Below, in pieces: positions 8,921-17,737 of a stretch of DNA of 64,000 nucleotides. Location: contig NZ_JALHPR010000002.1 of the NCBI RefSeq assembly GCF_022842375.1, positions 248,001 through 312,000 on the forward strand, given 5' to 3'. A model generated the notes under the pieces. The model was not told the origin of the DNA and did not search any database. It saw nothing but the letters and a program-made list of their open reading frames with translations. The first letter of the stretch is position 1. The number at the start of each line of letters is the position of its first letter. Origin of the DNA: Elioraea sp. (lineage in GTDB: Bacteria > Pseudomonadota > Alphaproteobacteria > Acetobacterales > Acetobacteraceae). The position numbers and the translations under genes were made by a program.

Positions 8921-10587
8921 GCTCCGTCCCCCGCCGTTTGGGCCATGGCCACGCCGTCATCCGCAGCTGTACGGCGCACCGGCACAATCGTCCCGCTTTC
9001 GATCCGAAGCACGCTGTCGGCGATCGCGACCATCGCGCGACGATGCGTGACTGCCAGGATCGCCGCGCCCGATTGCCGCGCTGCCTCGATCACTTCGACG
9101 AGCACGGCCTCGCCGGCATGGTCGAGGCTCGCGTCAGGCTCATCGAGCACGAGCAGCCTCGGGGCGCCGAACAGCGCGCGCGCCAGCGCCAGGCGCTGCC
9201 GCTCGCCGCCGGACAGTGCGGGGCTCTCCGGTCCAACCTCCGTCGCGTAGCCATGCGGGAGACGCCCGATCACGCCGTGCAGCCCCGCGCGCTGCGCCGC
9301 GGTGACGATCGCCTCCGGGTCAGCCTCAGCGAACCGGGCGATGTTCTCGGCGACGGTTCCCTCGAGGATCTGTGGCCGCTGCGGCAGGTAGCCGACCATC
9401 CCCGATGCCCCGGCATCCGCCGCGGCAAGGCCGCCGATGGACACCGCCCCCTCCGTCGGCGCGAGGATGCCGGCAGCAAGCCGCGCGAGTGTCGATTTGC
9501 CAGCACCGTTCGGCCCCGTCACGACAACCATCGTACCGGGAGGGATGGTGAGCGAGACATCCGCGAGCACGGGCCGCTGCGCATCCGGCGGCGTGAAACC
9601 TGCACGCGCGAGGACCAGGCCTGCATCGGTGGAGCAGGCAGGCGCGTGCACGGGATGGCTCTCGCCAGCAAGGAGGGCCGTGAGCCTGCGCCACGCGAGC
9701 CTCGCCATGGCGATCGTGCGCCACTGCGACAGCACCTGGTCAAGCGGCGCAAGCAGCAGCGCGAGCAGCAGGTTGGCGCCGACGAGAACGCCGGGGGTTG
9801 CTTCGTTGCGAAGTATCAACAGTGCGGCGAAGGCGAGCATGCCGCCCTGCAACAGTGCGCGCAGGAATCGTGAGAGCGAAACGAGCCCCTCGCCCCGCAA
9901 CGACGCGCGATCGAGCGAGGCCAGCGCGCCCCTGTGGTTCGCCCCCCACCGCCGCGCGATCGCCCGCTCCATGCCGAGCCCCTCGCGCAGCACGGGATCA
10001 CGCAGCAGCGAGGCGGCATCGTGGAGCGCATTGTCCATGCGCCGCTGCGCATCCGCGAGCGGTGGCTCTGCCAGCGCATCGGTCGCGACCGCGAGTGCGA
10101 GCATGATCAAAGCCGCACCGAGCGCGTACCAGCCGAGGAGAGGATGCAGCAGCGCGATCACCCCGAGCAGCAGGGGCGCGCACAGCAGGTCGAATGGCGC
10201 GGCAGCAGCGCCACCGCCGAAGAAGAGGCGGATCTCCTGCACATCGGCGATCGCTCGGCCGGCGGCGCGTCCATCGCCGGTCACCGCGCGCCTGATGCCG
10301 GCGGCGGCAGCGGGGCTCGACAGTGCATCGGCAACGCGGTCACCGATCGCGGCAAGCACAAGGCCGCGGATCGTGACGAGAGTCCCGTAGAGCAGGAGCC
10401 CGACGATGCAGATCACGCTGAGCAGCAGTAGGGTGTCGAGGCTGCGGCTGGTCAGCACACGATCGAACAGATGCATGTCGTAGAGCGGCACGACGAGAAC
10501 GCCCGCGTTGATGCCGAGCGTGAGCACAGCCGTCGTGGCGAGGCCGAGCGCGAGGGCCGCACGGGCGCGCGCAAGCGGCGGAGTCAT
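8917..10587 (-). CDS. type I secretion ABC transporter, PrtD-like (second of a tandem pair)
   Basis: 556-aa fused membrane/ATPase half-transporter. The N-terminal transmembrane domain (about 10-280) includes the PLYDMHLFDRVLTSRSLDTL segment typical of PrtD/RTX exporters. The nucleotide-binding domain has Walker A GPNGAGKST (about 358-366), Q-loop YLPQRPQ, signature LSGGERQ, Walker B LLVLDEPD with the catalytic Glu, and the H-loop THRR. No C39 peptidase domain is present. It overlaps both neighbours by ATGA. It is clearly different in sequence from the preceding ABC gene, so the two may form a heterodimer or two separate exporters. Confidence 0.92.
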   Translation of the reverse strand: MTPPLARARAALALGLATTAVLTLGINAGVLVVPLYDMHLFDRVLTSRSLDTLLLLSVICIVGLLLYGTLVTIRGLVLAAIGDRVADALSSPAAAAGIRRAVTGDGRAAGRAIADVQEIRLFFGGGAAAAPFDLLCAPLLLGVIALLHPLLGWYALGAALIMLALAVATDALAEPPLADAQRRMDNALHDAASLLRDPVLREGLGMERAIARRWGANHRGALASLDRASLRGEGLVSLSRFLRALLQGGMLAFAALLILRNEATPGVLVGANLLLALLLAPLDQVLSQWRTIAMARLAWRRLTALLAGESHPVHAPACSTDAGLVLARAGFTPPDAQRPVLADVSLTIPPGTMVVVTGPNGAGKSTLARLAAGILAPTEGAVSIGGLAAADAGASGMVGYLPQRPQILEGTVAENIARFAEADPEAIVTAAQRAGLHGVIGRLPHGYATEVGPESPALSGGERQRLALARALFGAPRLLVLDEPDASLDHAGEAVLVEVIEAARQSGAAILAVTHRRAMVAIADSVLRIESGTIVPVRRTAADDGVAMAQTAGDGA

Positions 10588-12290
10588 GCCGCGGCACCGA
10601 TGGCCGACCGCGCCGGCGGGGCGGCCACGAGGCGGACCGGTGGCTGCCCGAGCTCGGCCAGCACGGCCGTCCGCTCGCCGTACCGGTCGACCAGCCCCTG
10701 CTTCAGCACCAGCAGCTTGTCGGCGCTCTCGATCACGCCGCGGCGATGGCTCGTCAACACCACCATCGCGCCGCGTGCGCGGAGGGCTGCGATCGCTCCC
10801 GACAGCGCTGCCTCGCCGTCGGCGTCGAGTGCCGCATCAGGCTCGTCGAGCACCACCAGCACGGGATCGCCGTAGAGCGCGCGGGCGAGGCCAAGGCGCT
10901 GGCGCTGGCCGCCTGACAGCACGAGGCTAAAGGCGGCGAGCGGCGTCGCGTAGCCGAACGGAAGTGCCGCGATCGCCTCGTGCAGCCCGGCCAGCTTCGC
11001 TGCCCTGATCACGGCGGCATGATCTGGCACGGCGAGGCGCGCGATCGTCTCGGCGATCGTCGCGTCGGCCAGTGCGAGGTGCTGGGGCAGGAAGCCCACA
11101 TGGCGCGCGAGGTCGCCCCTGTCCCAGAGCGCGGTGCCGTAGCCGTCGAGCGTCACGCTGCCGGCGGTGGGCGCTGCCATGCCCATGACGAGGCGAAGCA
11201 GCGTCGACTTCCCCGCGGCCGACGGGCCAATGACGCCAAGCACCTCGCCGGCGCCGAGCGAGAACGACACGCCGCGCAGCACGGGCCTGTCAGCGCCGTC
11301 CGGGATCGCCACAAGCCGATCGGCGACAAGCCGCGCTGCGGGACGGGGCAGCGCGCTCCGGTCGCGCCGCTCCTGCGGCAGGCCGAGCGCCTGGTCGAGC
11401 CTGCGCCACGCGGCGGTGGCATCGGCGAACTGCCGTGCGGCGGAGGCGGCGTTCTCGAACGGCAGAAGCGTCCGCGCGAGGATGAGGTTGGCGGCGATCA
11501 TCGCGCCCGGCGTGATGCTGCCCTGGATCACCAGCACGGCCCCGAGGGCGACCATCCCGGCACCCGCCGCGAGCCGCACCGTGCGTGCTGCACCGTCGGC
11601 CCGCTTTGCAGCCGCGACGGCGCGCGCAACGAGACCAAGCGCATGGCGCTGCCTTCCCTGCCAGCGCGCGATCAGGGCGCCGAGCATGCCGAGCCCGACC
11701 ACCGCCTCGGCACCTCGCACCGCGGCGCCGATCTCCACCACGCTCTCCGCTGATGCAGCGTTCGCGGCCATGAAGCCGCTGCGCCCCGATCGAGCGAGGC
11801 CGAGGTTGAGCGCGAGCAGCAGGGCAGCGGCCACGATCGCGTAGAGGGCGAACACGGGTGCGAGGGCTGCAAGCACGAGCAGAAACAGCGGTGCCCAGAG
11901 GATGTCGAGCAGCGCGCCGGCAGCGGGAGAGACGGCAAAGCCACGCAGGGTCTCAACATCCCTGAGCGGCTGCACCGCACCACCGAGGCGTGAGGATGCA
12001 TCGAACGCAGCATTGGCCACCGCATGCCCGAGCCGCGTGCCCGCGAGCTGCAGCGCCAGGCCGCGCAGCCCCTCGATCAACGCAAGTGCGACGAGCGCCA
12101 CGGCGAGACCGGCGAACAACCAGGCGAGCGTCATCTCGCTGCGCGTCGCCAATACGCGGTCGAACACACCCATGAGGAAGGCAGGCAGGGCGAGGCCGAA
12201 CAGCGCCTGGCCAAGGTTCAGGCCGAGCAGCAGCGGCACCACGCCGCCCGCCGCCGTCACTCCCCGCCCGAGGCCGTGATGCGCCGTCAC
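10584..12290 (-). CDS. type I secretion ABC transporter, PrtD-like (first of a tandem pair)
   Basis: 568-aa fused transmembrane/ATPase protein. The membrane domain carries LPAFLMGVFDRVLATRSEMTL, matching the equivalent segment of the next gene. The ATPase domain has Walker A GPSAAGKST (about 355-363), Q-loop FLPQHLA, signature LSGGQRQ, Walker B LVVLDEPD and H-loop SHRR, so all catalytic elements look intact. The start is GTG at 12290, eight bases after the upstream stop. Its stop overlaps the second ABC gene by four bases, so both should be made in similar amounts. Unfolded RTX cargo with a C-terminal signal is the expected substrate. Confidence 0.92.
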   Translation of the reverse strand: MTAHHGLGRGVTAAGGVVPLLLGLNLGQALFGLALPAFLMGVFDRVLATRSEMTLAWLFAGLAVALVALALIEGLRGLALQLAGTRLGHAVANAAFDASSRLGGAVQPLRDVETLRGFAVSPAAGALLDILWAPLFLLVLAALAPVFALYAIVAAALLLALNLGLARSGRSGFMAANAASAESVVEIGAAVRGAEAVVGLGMLGALIARWQGRQRHALGLVARAVAAAKRADGAARTVRLAAGAGMVALGAVLVIQGSITPGAMIAANLILARTLLPFENAASAARQFADATAAWRRLDQALGLPQERRDRSALPRPAARLVADRLVAIPDGADRPVLRGVSFSLGAGEVLGVIGPSAAGKSTLLRLVMGMAAPTAGSVTLDGYGTALWDRGDLARHVGFLPQHLALADATIAETIARLAVPDHAAVIRAAKLAGLHEAIAALPFGYATPLAAFSLVLSGGQRQRLGLARALYGDPVLVVLDEPDAALDADGEAALSGAIAALRARGAMVVLTSHRRGVIESADKLLVLKQGLVDRYGERTAVLAELGQPPVRLVAAPPARSAIGAAA

Positions 12291-12298
12291 CGGCGCAC

Positions 12299-12985
12299 TC
12301 AGACGAACGCCGGCGCGAGCGCCCAGCCGAGTGCTGCGAGACCGAGGGCACCGATGATCGCCGCGGCGACAAACCCACCGCCCCGCGCTGCCGGCCGCGG
12401 CGCTGCGGACGCGAGTGCTGCAAGCCGCTCATCGAGCCTGGCGACGAACACTTCGAGCGTGCCCACCGCCCGCTCGATGCGCTGCTGCTGTTCGGCGATT
12501 GCGGCAAGCGCGTCGGCGAGCTCCGCGCCGCGATCGGCGGGCGGCGCCTGCACGGCCTTGAGCAGGGCGCGTTGCCCCGCCGCGAGGGCGGCAAGGCCAC
12601 GCTGCATCTGCTGGATCGGCACGGCGGCAGGCTCGGCTTGCGCAGAGGGCAGACGGATGAGCGCGCCCTCCTCGCCCATCACGGCGACATCGAGCGTGGC
12701 GGCCCGCGAGCGGAGGCCGTCATCGAGCAGGAAGCCGAAGGCATGCGCGCCATCGCCGATGCCGTTGCGCGCGAGGTCGTCACGGCCCTGATCAGCCACG
12801 GTGCGCGCGACGATACGCTCGCCATCCACCAGCGCGATGCCAAGCCGCGCCTCCGGCCGTCCCGGGTCCCACGCCCAGCCAAGGATGCGGTCGTGCGTGC
12901 GCGCCTCGACGAAGCCGACCGGCGCGGGACGGGCGGAGGGGGTGCTTTCCCCCGCCCTTTCGATGGCGTGCGCGGCCTCGGTCAT
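12299..12985 (-). CDS. coiled-coil protein with GW-DP module and C-terminal membrane anchor
   Basis: Uncharacterised 228-aa protein. The N-terminal ~120 residues hold a module around ILGWAWDPGRPE and GDGAHAFGF. Related GW..DP segments occur in the two large glycosyltransferase-type proteins of the same unit. A Gln/Ala/Leu-rich probable coiled coil follows (about 130-190). A single hydrophobic segment at the extreme C-terminus (AAAIIGALGLAALGWALAPAF) suggests a tail-anchored inner-membrane protein. It overlaps the pyruvyl-transferase-like gene by ATGA and precedes the two ABC genes by eight bases. It might hold glycan-modifying enzymes at the secretion apparatus; that is inference only. Confidence 0.6.
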   Translation of the reverse strand: MTEAAHAIERAGESTPSARPAPVGFVEARTHDRILGWAWDPGRPEARLGIALVDGERIVARTVADQGRDDLARNGIGDGAHAFGFLLDDGLRSRAATLDVAVMGEEGALIRLPSAQAEPAAVPIQQMQRGLAALAAGQRALLKAVQAPPADRGAELADALAAIAEQQQRIERAVGTLEVFVARLDERLAALASAAPRPAARGGGFVAAAIIGALGLAALGWALAPAFV

Positions 12986-14157
12986 GCCACCTGCTGGCGC
13001 GGCTGCGCTGCGGCCTCGTCGACCATCTTGTGCGAGACGCCGTTCTCGTCGAGGAACAGGCGCATGTCGCGATAGCGCTGGTAGTACGCGCGGTTGAACC
13101 GCTCGAACAGCGCCTGGTCCCAGTAGTCCTCGAGGCGGAAGGTCTTGGCACCGAACACGTCGAACGAGGGGATCGACAGTGTCTCGGCGAACTCGACCGT
13201 ACGGCTGTCATAGGTGAAGTAGACCGAGGGCACGCGATTGGCGAGCGCCATCAGGTTGCCGTGCAGGCGATAGCCGAGAACGAGGTCACGCGCGGAGACG
13301 AATTTCTCGATCTCGGCCACGACATCCGAGTAGAAGAGGCGGCCGTCGTACATCTTCTCCATCGGGTCGCCCTCGCCGCGAAGCCAGCCCTCGTGCCGGA
13401 GCGTGGCGAGCCCTTCCTCGCGCTGCGCGGCCGTTCCCCAAAGGATCTTCTTCTCCTCGATCTCGCCCTGCGCCATCACGTTCAGGTCGAAGCGCTGCGC
13501 GAGGTCGAGGATCGTGTCGCGCTGCAGGCCGAGATAGCGGGGCAGGTCCTGCGCATAGTCGCCGCCAACCTCGCGGCGCAGCGTGAACACGGCCGAGCGA
13601 ACCTTGTCGAGCGGCGGCAGATCGATCCGCAGCGTCGGGTCGTTGCGGCGGAATACGGTCGGGCAGCCGATGATGCGGGTGTTGCGGATGCCGAGCTGCC
13701 ACAGCACATCGGCCGTGTAGGTGCCGCGCACACCGAGCGAGGCCGAGCGTTCGGCGATCAGCGCGAGCACGCGCTTGGTGGCTTCCGAGAGCTGCAGCGC
13801 GCCCTTCTTCGGCGCCTGCGCGCCGATGCCGAAGGCGATCACCGGGATCTTGAGCCGCGACAGCACGCGCGGCGCATTCTCCCAGTCCATCGTCGGGTGG
13901 ATGTAGTTCGAACCGCGCAGGAACGCGTAGTCGTACTCGGCGTTGTAGCGGTCGATGTCGGCATCCGTCGGCTGGCGGATCTTCAGCGGCTCGAGCTTCG
14001 AGAAGTTCAGCAGCTTGAGCGAGCTGTCGAACACGAAGGCGTCACCGATGTTGTGGTAGTGGTGCAGGCTCGCCTGCACGTTCGTGTGGTCGTACCATCG
14101 CACGCAGTCATGGTCGTAGACCTCACCCGAGGGGCTGATGACCAGGATACGCTTCAT
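12982..14157 (-). CDS. polysaccharide pyruvyl transferase family protein
   Basis: 391 aa, GT-B-like fold family (CsaB/WcaK/AmsJ relatives) that usually transfers a pyruvate ketal from PEP to a sugar. Visible motifs: NIGDAFVFDSSL near residue 35, GIGAQAPKKG, SLGVRGTYTADVL, GCPTVFRRN and the C-terminal YRLHGNLMALANRVPSVY region. The open frame extends upstream, but ATG at 14157 has AAGGGAGG in front and gives an ATGA overlap with the preceding GT4 gene. Pyruvylated glycans anchor S-layer proteins in some bacteria; a comparable role here is speculative. Some members of this superfamily have other transferase activities. Confidence 0.75.
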   Translation of the reverse strand: MKRILVISPSGEVYDHDCVRWYDHTNVQASLHHYHNIGDAFVFDSSLKLLNFSKLEPLKIRQPTDADIDRYNAEYDYAFLRGSNYIHPTMDWENAPRVLSRLKIPVIAFGIGAQAPKKGALQLSEATKRVLALIAERSASLGVRGTYTADVLWQLGIRNTRIIGCPTVFRRNDPTLRIDLPPLDKVRSAVFTLRREVGGDYAQDLPRYLGLQRDTILDLAQRFDLNVMAQGEIEEKKILWGTAAQREEGLATLRHEGWLRGEGDPMEKMYDGRLFYSDVVAEIEKFVSARDLVLGYRLHGNLMALANRVPSVYFTYDSRTVEFAETLSIPSFDVFGAKTFRLEDYWDQALFERFNRAYYQRYRDMRLFLDENGVSHKMVDEAAAQPRQQVA

Positions 14158-15554
14158 CGCATGACCTCCCTTCGCTGCGCACCCGCACGCGCACGCGGCC
14201 CATGACCCTGGACCGGGAGTGCTGAAGAAGCCTGAACGCGGGGCCGTTTCGTTGCTGGTTTCTCGATCGTGGACGCTGGCGTGTTCGCGCCGCGACGTGC
14301 TGCAAGGGCGCGGTGATAGAGCGCGAGATGCGTCTCGGCGCAGCCGGCGGCATCGATTGGCGTGGGTGCCGCGTCCACCAGGCGCTGCCACAAGCCAGGC
14401 TCCGTCATCGCGCGGGCGAGCTTGTCAGCGAGGTCCTCGGCCGAGCCGGTGCGGAAATGCAGGCCGTCGATGCCGTCGCGCACCTTCTCGGCCATGCCGC
14501 CGATGTCGCTCACGATCAGCGGGCGGCGGTGGTGGAACGTCTCCTGGATCACCACGGGGCTGTTCTCCCACCAGATCGACGGCATCACCACCCAGTCGAC
14601 CGAGCCCATGAGCCGCGGCAGCTCGTCACTCCGGTACGCGCCGAAGAACCGCGCGCGCCTGCCGGCCGCCTGCATCAGCGCCTCGAACCGGGTGCGGAAC
14701 GCCTCAGGCTGGTTCTCGAGGTTGCCGCCGAACACCATCAGGGCCGCATCGTCGCCCCAGACGCTGTCGGGCACGCGCGCGATGGCATCGAGCAGCACGG
14801 CAAGGCCCTTGAACTCCGTCACCTGGCCGAAGAAGCCGAAGCGTCCGCGGCGCCCGCCCTCGGCAAGCGCGCGCGGTGGGGCGGACGGGCTCGGCGCAAG
14901 CCCGTTCTCGATCACCGCGAACCGTTCCTCCGGCAGGCCCCACGCGACGTGACGCTCGGCGAGGAAACGGCTCGGCGACACGAAGGCATCGGCGAGCAGC
15001 AGGTGATCCTTGAGGAACCGTTCGCGCAAGTGCACGCCCTCCGGCGTCCATTCCGGGAAGCAGGCACTGCACTCGGCGGGGCTCGCGCGCGAACAGAGGC
15101 GGTGGTGGCCGGTCTTCACCATCTGGCCGTGGTTGAGACAGATCGACAGATACTCGTGGAAGGTGACGATGATCGCTGCCTGCGGCAGCACGCGGCGCAC
15201 GAGGGCAAGCATCTCGGCACCGAAGCCGATCAGGTGATGGAAGTGGACGACATCGGGGTTGAGATCACGCAACCAATCCGCCACGGGGCCGGCAAGCTCG
15301 CCGATCGCACGCGAGGAGATCCAGCGATGATCATACGCATCGAGATGGACGAAGGTCTCGCGCGGCCCCTGCCGCAGGCTCATCAGCGGCGTTTCCTCGT
15401 GTCGCGCAACGGGAGAACCGGTGCGCGCGAGGTAGTGCGCCTCAACCCCCTCCATCGCATCGAGGCCGCGGAACAGGGCATGCGAGGCCACCTCCGCACC
15501 GCCGATGGAGAAAGCCGGATGGCCATGCGAAACGACGAGAACGCGCATCTTCAT
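14154..15554 (-). CDS. GT4-type glycosyltransferase
   Basis: 466-aa GT-B glycosyltransferase, family 4 type. The N-terminal domain begins MRVLVVSHGHPAFSIGGAEVASHAL and contains PDVVHFHHL. The C-terminal nucleotide-sugar domain has FGFFGQVTEFKGL, WENSPVVIQETFHHRRPLIVSDIGGMAE and DGLHF. A cysteine cluster (LCSRASPAECSACF) sits in the middle, as in the other GT4 of the cluster. An Arg/Ala/Pro-rich tail of about 50 residues after the fold looks disordered. The start is ATG at 15554, with GGGAGGTG upstream and an overlap with the previous stop. Donor and acceptor are unknown; it is a close relative of the gene at 17734-18996. Confidence 0.85.
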   Translation of the reverse strand: MKMRVLVVSHGHPAFSIGGAEVASHALFRGLDAMEGVEAHYLARTGSPVARHEETPLMSLRQGPRETFVHLDAYDHRWISSRAIGELAGPVADWLRDLNPDVVHFHHLIGFGAEMLALVRRVLPQAAIIVTFHEYLSICLNHGQMVKTGHHRLCSRASPAECSACFPEWTPEGVHLRERFLKDHLLLADAFVSPSRFLAERHVAWGLPEERFAVIENGLAPSPSAPPRALAEGGRRGRFGFFGQVTEFKGLAVLLDAIARVPDSVWGDDAALMVFGGNLENQPEAFRTRFEALMQAAGRRARFFGAYRSDELPRLMGSVDWVVMPSIWWENSPVVIQETFHHRRPLIVSDIGGMAEKVRDGIDGLHFRTGSAEDLADKLARAMTEPGLWQRLVDAAPTPIDAAGCAETHLALYHRALAARRGANTPASTIEKPATKRPRVQASSALPVQGHGPRARAGAQRREVMR

Positions 15555-17737
15555 CACCTCCCTGCCCCGCCCCAGAGCGCCCTGAGCGCATGGCCTTCCG
15601 CGAGCCGTGCCGCGTCGTGCCATGCAGGCCCGCGCTCCTTCGCCTCAGGTGCCACGACGGCAATGTCGCCATGCCACGAGCAGATGCCGCCGGCATCGGC
15701 GAGGCGAAGGAAGAAGCCGGTTTCCTGCGCCGGCGTGCGCAGCCCGAAGCGCGCGAAGCCCCCGCCGCGGCGATGCGCCTCGCGCGTCACCAGCGCGCCG
15801 GCGAGAACCGCACCGCGGCGCATCGCACCGTCCGCCCGATCTCCCGCGGGAATCGCTGCTTGCGGCATCCCGGCATGGGGTCGGCGGAGGCGGAGATAGG
15901 GTGGCGCATCCGACGCGATCAGCTGATCGAAGCCGGTGCTGCGTACAGAGCCATCCTCGTACAGAAGCGTCGGCACGATCACGCGTGGATCATTCTCTCC
16001 CCCCTCCGGCAGGGCGGCGACAAGTGCCTGTCGCCACCCCGTGGCCGCCGCCAGTCCTGTGCCGGGAAGGCACAGCAGCAGCGGTGCCCGTGTCGCTGCC
16101 GCACCGATTTCCCACGCCTCGGCGATGGAGATCCGCTCCTCGGCAATCATGATCGCAGGCGAGAGACCGCAGAGGTCGATCACGGCCAGGAGCTCGGTGA
16201 GCGCCGGCCCTCGCCAGGCGGGGCCAAGAACGAGCACGAGCTCCTCCTCGCCAGGGACCGGTGGGTCGTTCAGGAATGGCGAGAGCATCGCCGCCGGTGG
16301 CGCCTCCGGCTCGGGCAGCGGCAGGATGAGCGCGGTGCGCGATGCGCGTGGCGCGCGAAGGATCGTCGCTTCCGTCCCGGCCTCGCACATCGCAGCGGTG
16401 GCGAGCAGTGGCGAGAGCTGTGCCTCGACCACGGAGAGCCCCGTTGGCTTGTGCAGGTCGATCGACGCGGCGATCCGCTGCATCAGCGCCCGTGCCCCCC
16501 CGGGAGCGACCTGCACCGGCAGGTAGGCCACGCCACCGCCAGAGATCTCGAATGCGAGGTGCAGCCCATCGGACCGGTCCGGCAGCGCGCAGGACACGAA
16601 CGCGGCGAAGCCGTGCGCATCTCCAGCGATCGCAGCGAAACGACAGTCGCCGCTCACGCCAGCGACGACGTCAGGCCGCGCGACCCGCGTCCATACGTCA
16701 TCGAGCCGCGCGGCGAAGCCACCCTCGCCGCAGAGCGTGACGCCAGCGACCGCAGCGCGCGGATCGAGGAGCCACCCGGCGACGTAGACGCCGACACCAG
16801 GGATACAAGCGCAGAGATCAAGCGCGGCCGAGAGTGGAGCGGCAGCGCGCGAGAGCGTCTCGTGCCCCTCATACGGCGGGCGCGCGGCACGGCCGAGCGA
16901 GGCAAGCGCCTCCGGGTCGGCGTCGAGCCGCTTCATCATCTCTGCCAGGTGCGCCGCCGTCTCGAGCGAGCCGAGCAGTTGTGGCGCGGCGACGAGAGAC
17001 CGGCGCCTGATGCGCCCATCGGCGATCACGTGCAGGCTCTGCGGCACCCCGCCTTGCCAGGGCTCCGACAGCATCAGGGCCTCGACGAGACCTGTCGCCG
17101 GCAGCGCGATGTCAGGCCGCGCGAACGTGGCAAGAGCGATCGGCACACGCACCACGGGCCCTTCGGCAAACACCGCCTGCGCACCAGGCTCGGCCGTTCC
17201 CCATCCCTGGAGGATGAGCATCGTTCCGTGCCGCCCGGCGATCTCGACCGCACCGTCCGCGACCGCGACCGAGCCAAGGAACCGGCGCAGGATGCCGCGA
17301 AGCACGGTGCCGCGCGGTGCCTGCTCCACCAGCTCGGCGAGGAACAGCGCGACATCACCGGGCCGTGCCGTCGCGCGTCTCGCGACCTCCTCGGTGAGTT
17401 CGCGCGCCCCGATCAGCTCAGCTGGCCACGTCGAGAGGAGGCGGTCAGGCATGCCCTGGGCGTGCAGCGTGACGAGAGCGCCAGGGGATGGCAGCGCACC
17501 ATGAAGCTGGATCGCGGCGACGAACCAGCAGAGGCCAGGCTCCTCATGCGCCCACGCCGTCAGGCGGAATGGCCCGCGCGCCTCGCCATCGCCGCCGGAG
17601 GCGACGCCACGGCGCGGCAGCCTGTCACGATGCCAGCCGAGAACGAGCGCAGCCCCCTTGCCGAGCATCGTCGCCGCAACGATGCCGCCCTGCTCCGGCT
17701 GCCGCGCCCGATCCGCAAAGGAAACGACCCTGCTCAT
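15554..17737 (-). CDS. large protein with GW-DP module and degenerate GT2-like domain
   Basis: 727-aa protein, probably paralogous to the GT2 gene at 19791-21950. The N-terminal half is unassigned. A GW..DP module lies near residue 345 (VYVAGWLLDPRAAVAG). The C-terminal ~230 residues follow the order of a GT-A domain (LILPLPE, VLVLGPAWRGPALTELL, LLLCLPGTGLA, TLLYEDGSVRSTGFD). However, the position where the intact paralogue has NSDVIPD carries LPGTG, so the metal-binding DxD appears lost. It may be a non-catalytic partner or a changed enzyme. The ATG at 17737 has GGGAGGGC upstream and both junctions are ATGA overlaps; upstream open frame is not coding-like. Confidence 0.65.
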   Translation of the reverse strand: MSRVVSFADRARQPEQGGIVAATMLGKGAALVLGWHRDRLPRRGVASGGDGEARGPFRLTAWAHEEPGLCWFVAAIQLHGALPSPGALVTLHAQGMPDRLLSTWPAELIGARELTEEVARRATARPGDVALFLAELVEQAPRGTVLRGILRRFLGSVAVADGAVEIAGRHGTMLILQGWGTAEPGAQAVFAEGPVVRVPIALATFARPDIALPATGLVEALMLSEPWQGGVPQSLHVIADGRIRRRSLVAAPQLLGSLETAAHLAEMMKRLDADPEALASLGRAARPPYEGHETLSRAAAPLSAALDLCACIPGVGVYVAGWLLDPRAAVAGVTLCGEGGFAARLDDVWTRVARPDVVAGVSGDCRFAAIAGDAHGFAAFVSCALPDRSDGLHLAFEISGGGVAYLPVQVAPGGARALMQRIAASIDLHKPTGLSVVEAQLSPLLATAAMCEAGTEATILRAPRASRTALILPLPEPEAPPAAMLSPFLNDPPVPGEEELVLVLGPAWRGPALTELLAVIDLCGLSPAIMIAEERISIAEAWEIGAAATRAPLLLCLPGTGLAAATGWRQALVAALPEGGENDPRVIVPTLLYEDGSVRSTGFDQLIASDAPPYLRLRRPHAGMPQAAIPAGDRADGAMRRGAVLAGALVTREAHRRGGGFARFGLRTPAQETGFFLRLADAGGICSWHGDIAVVAPEAKERGPAWHDAARLAEGHALRALWGGAGR

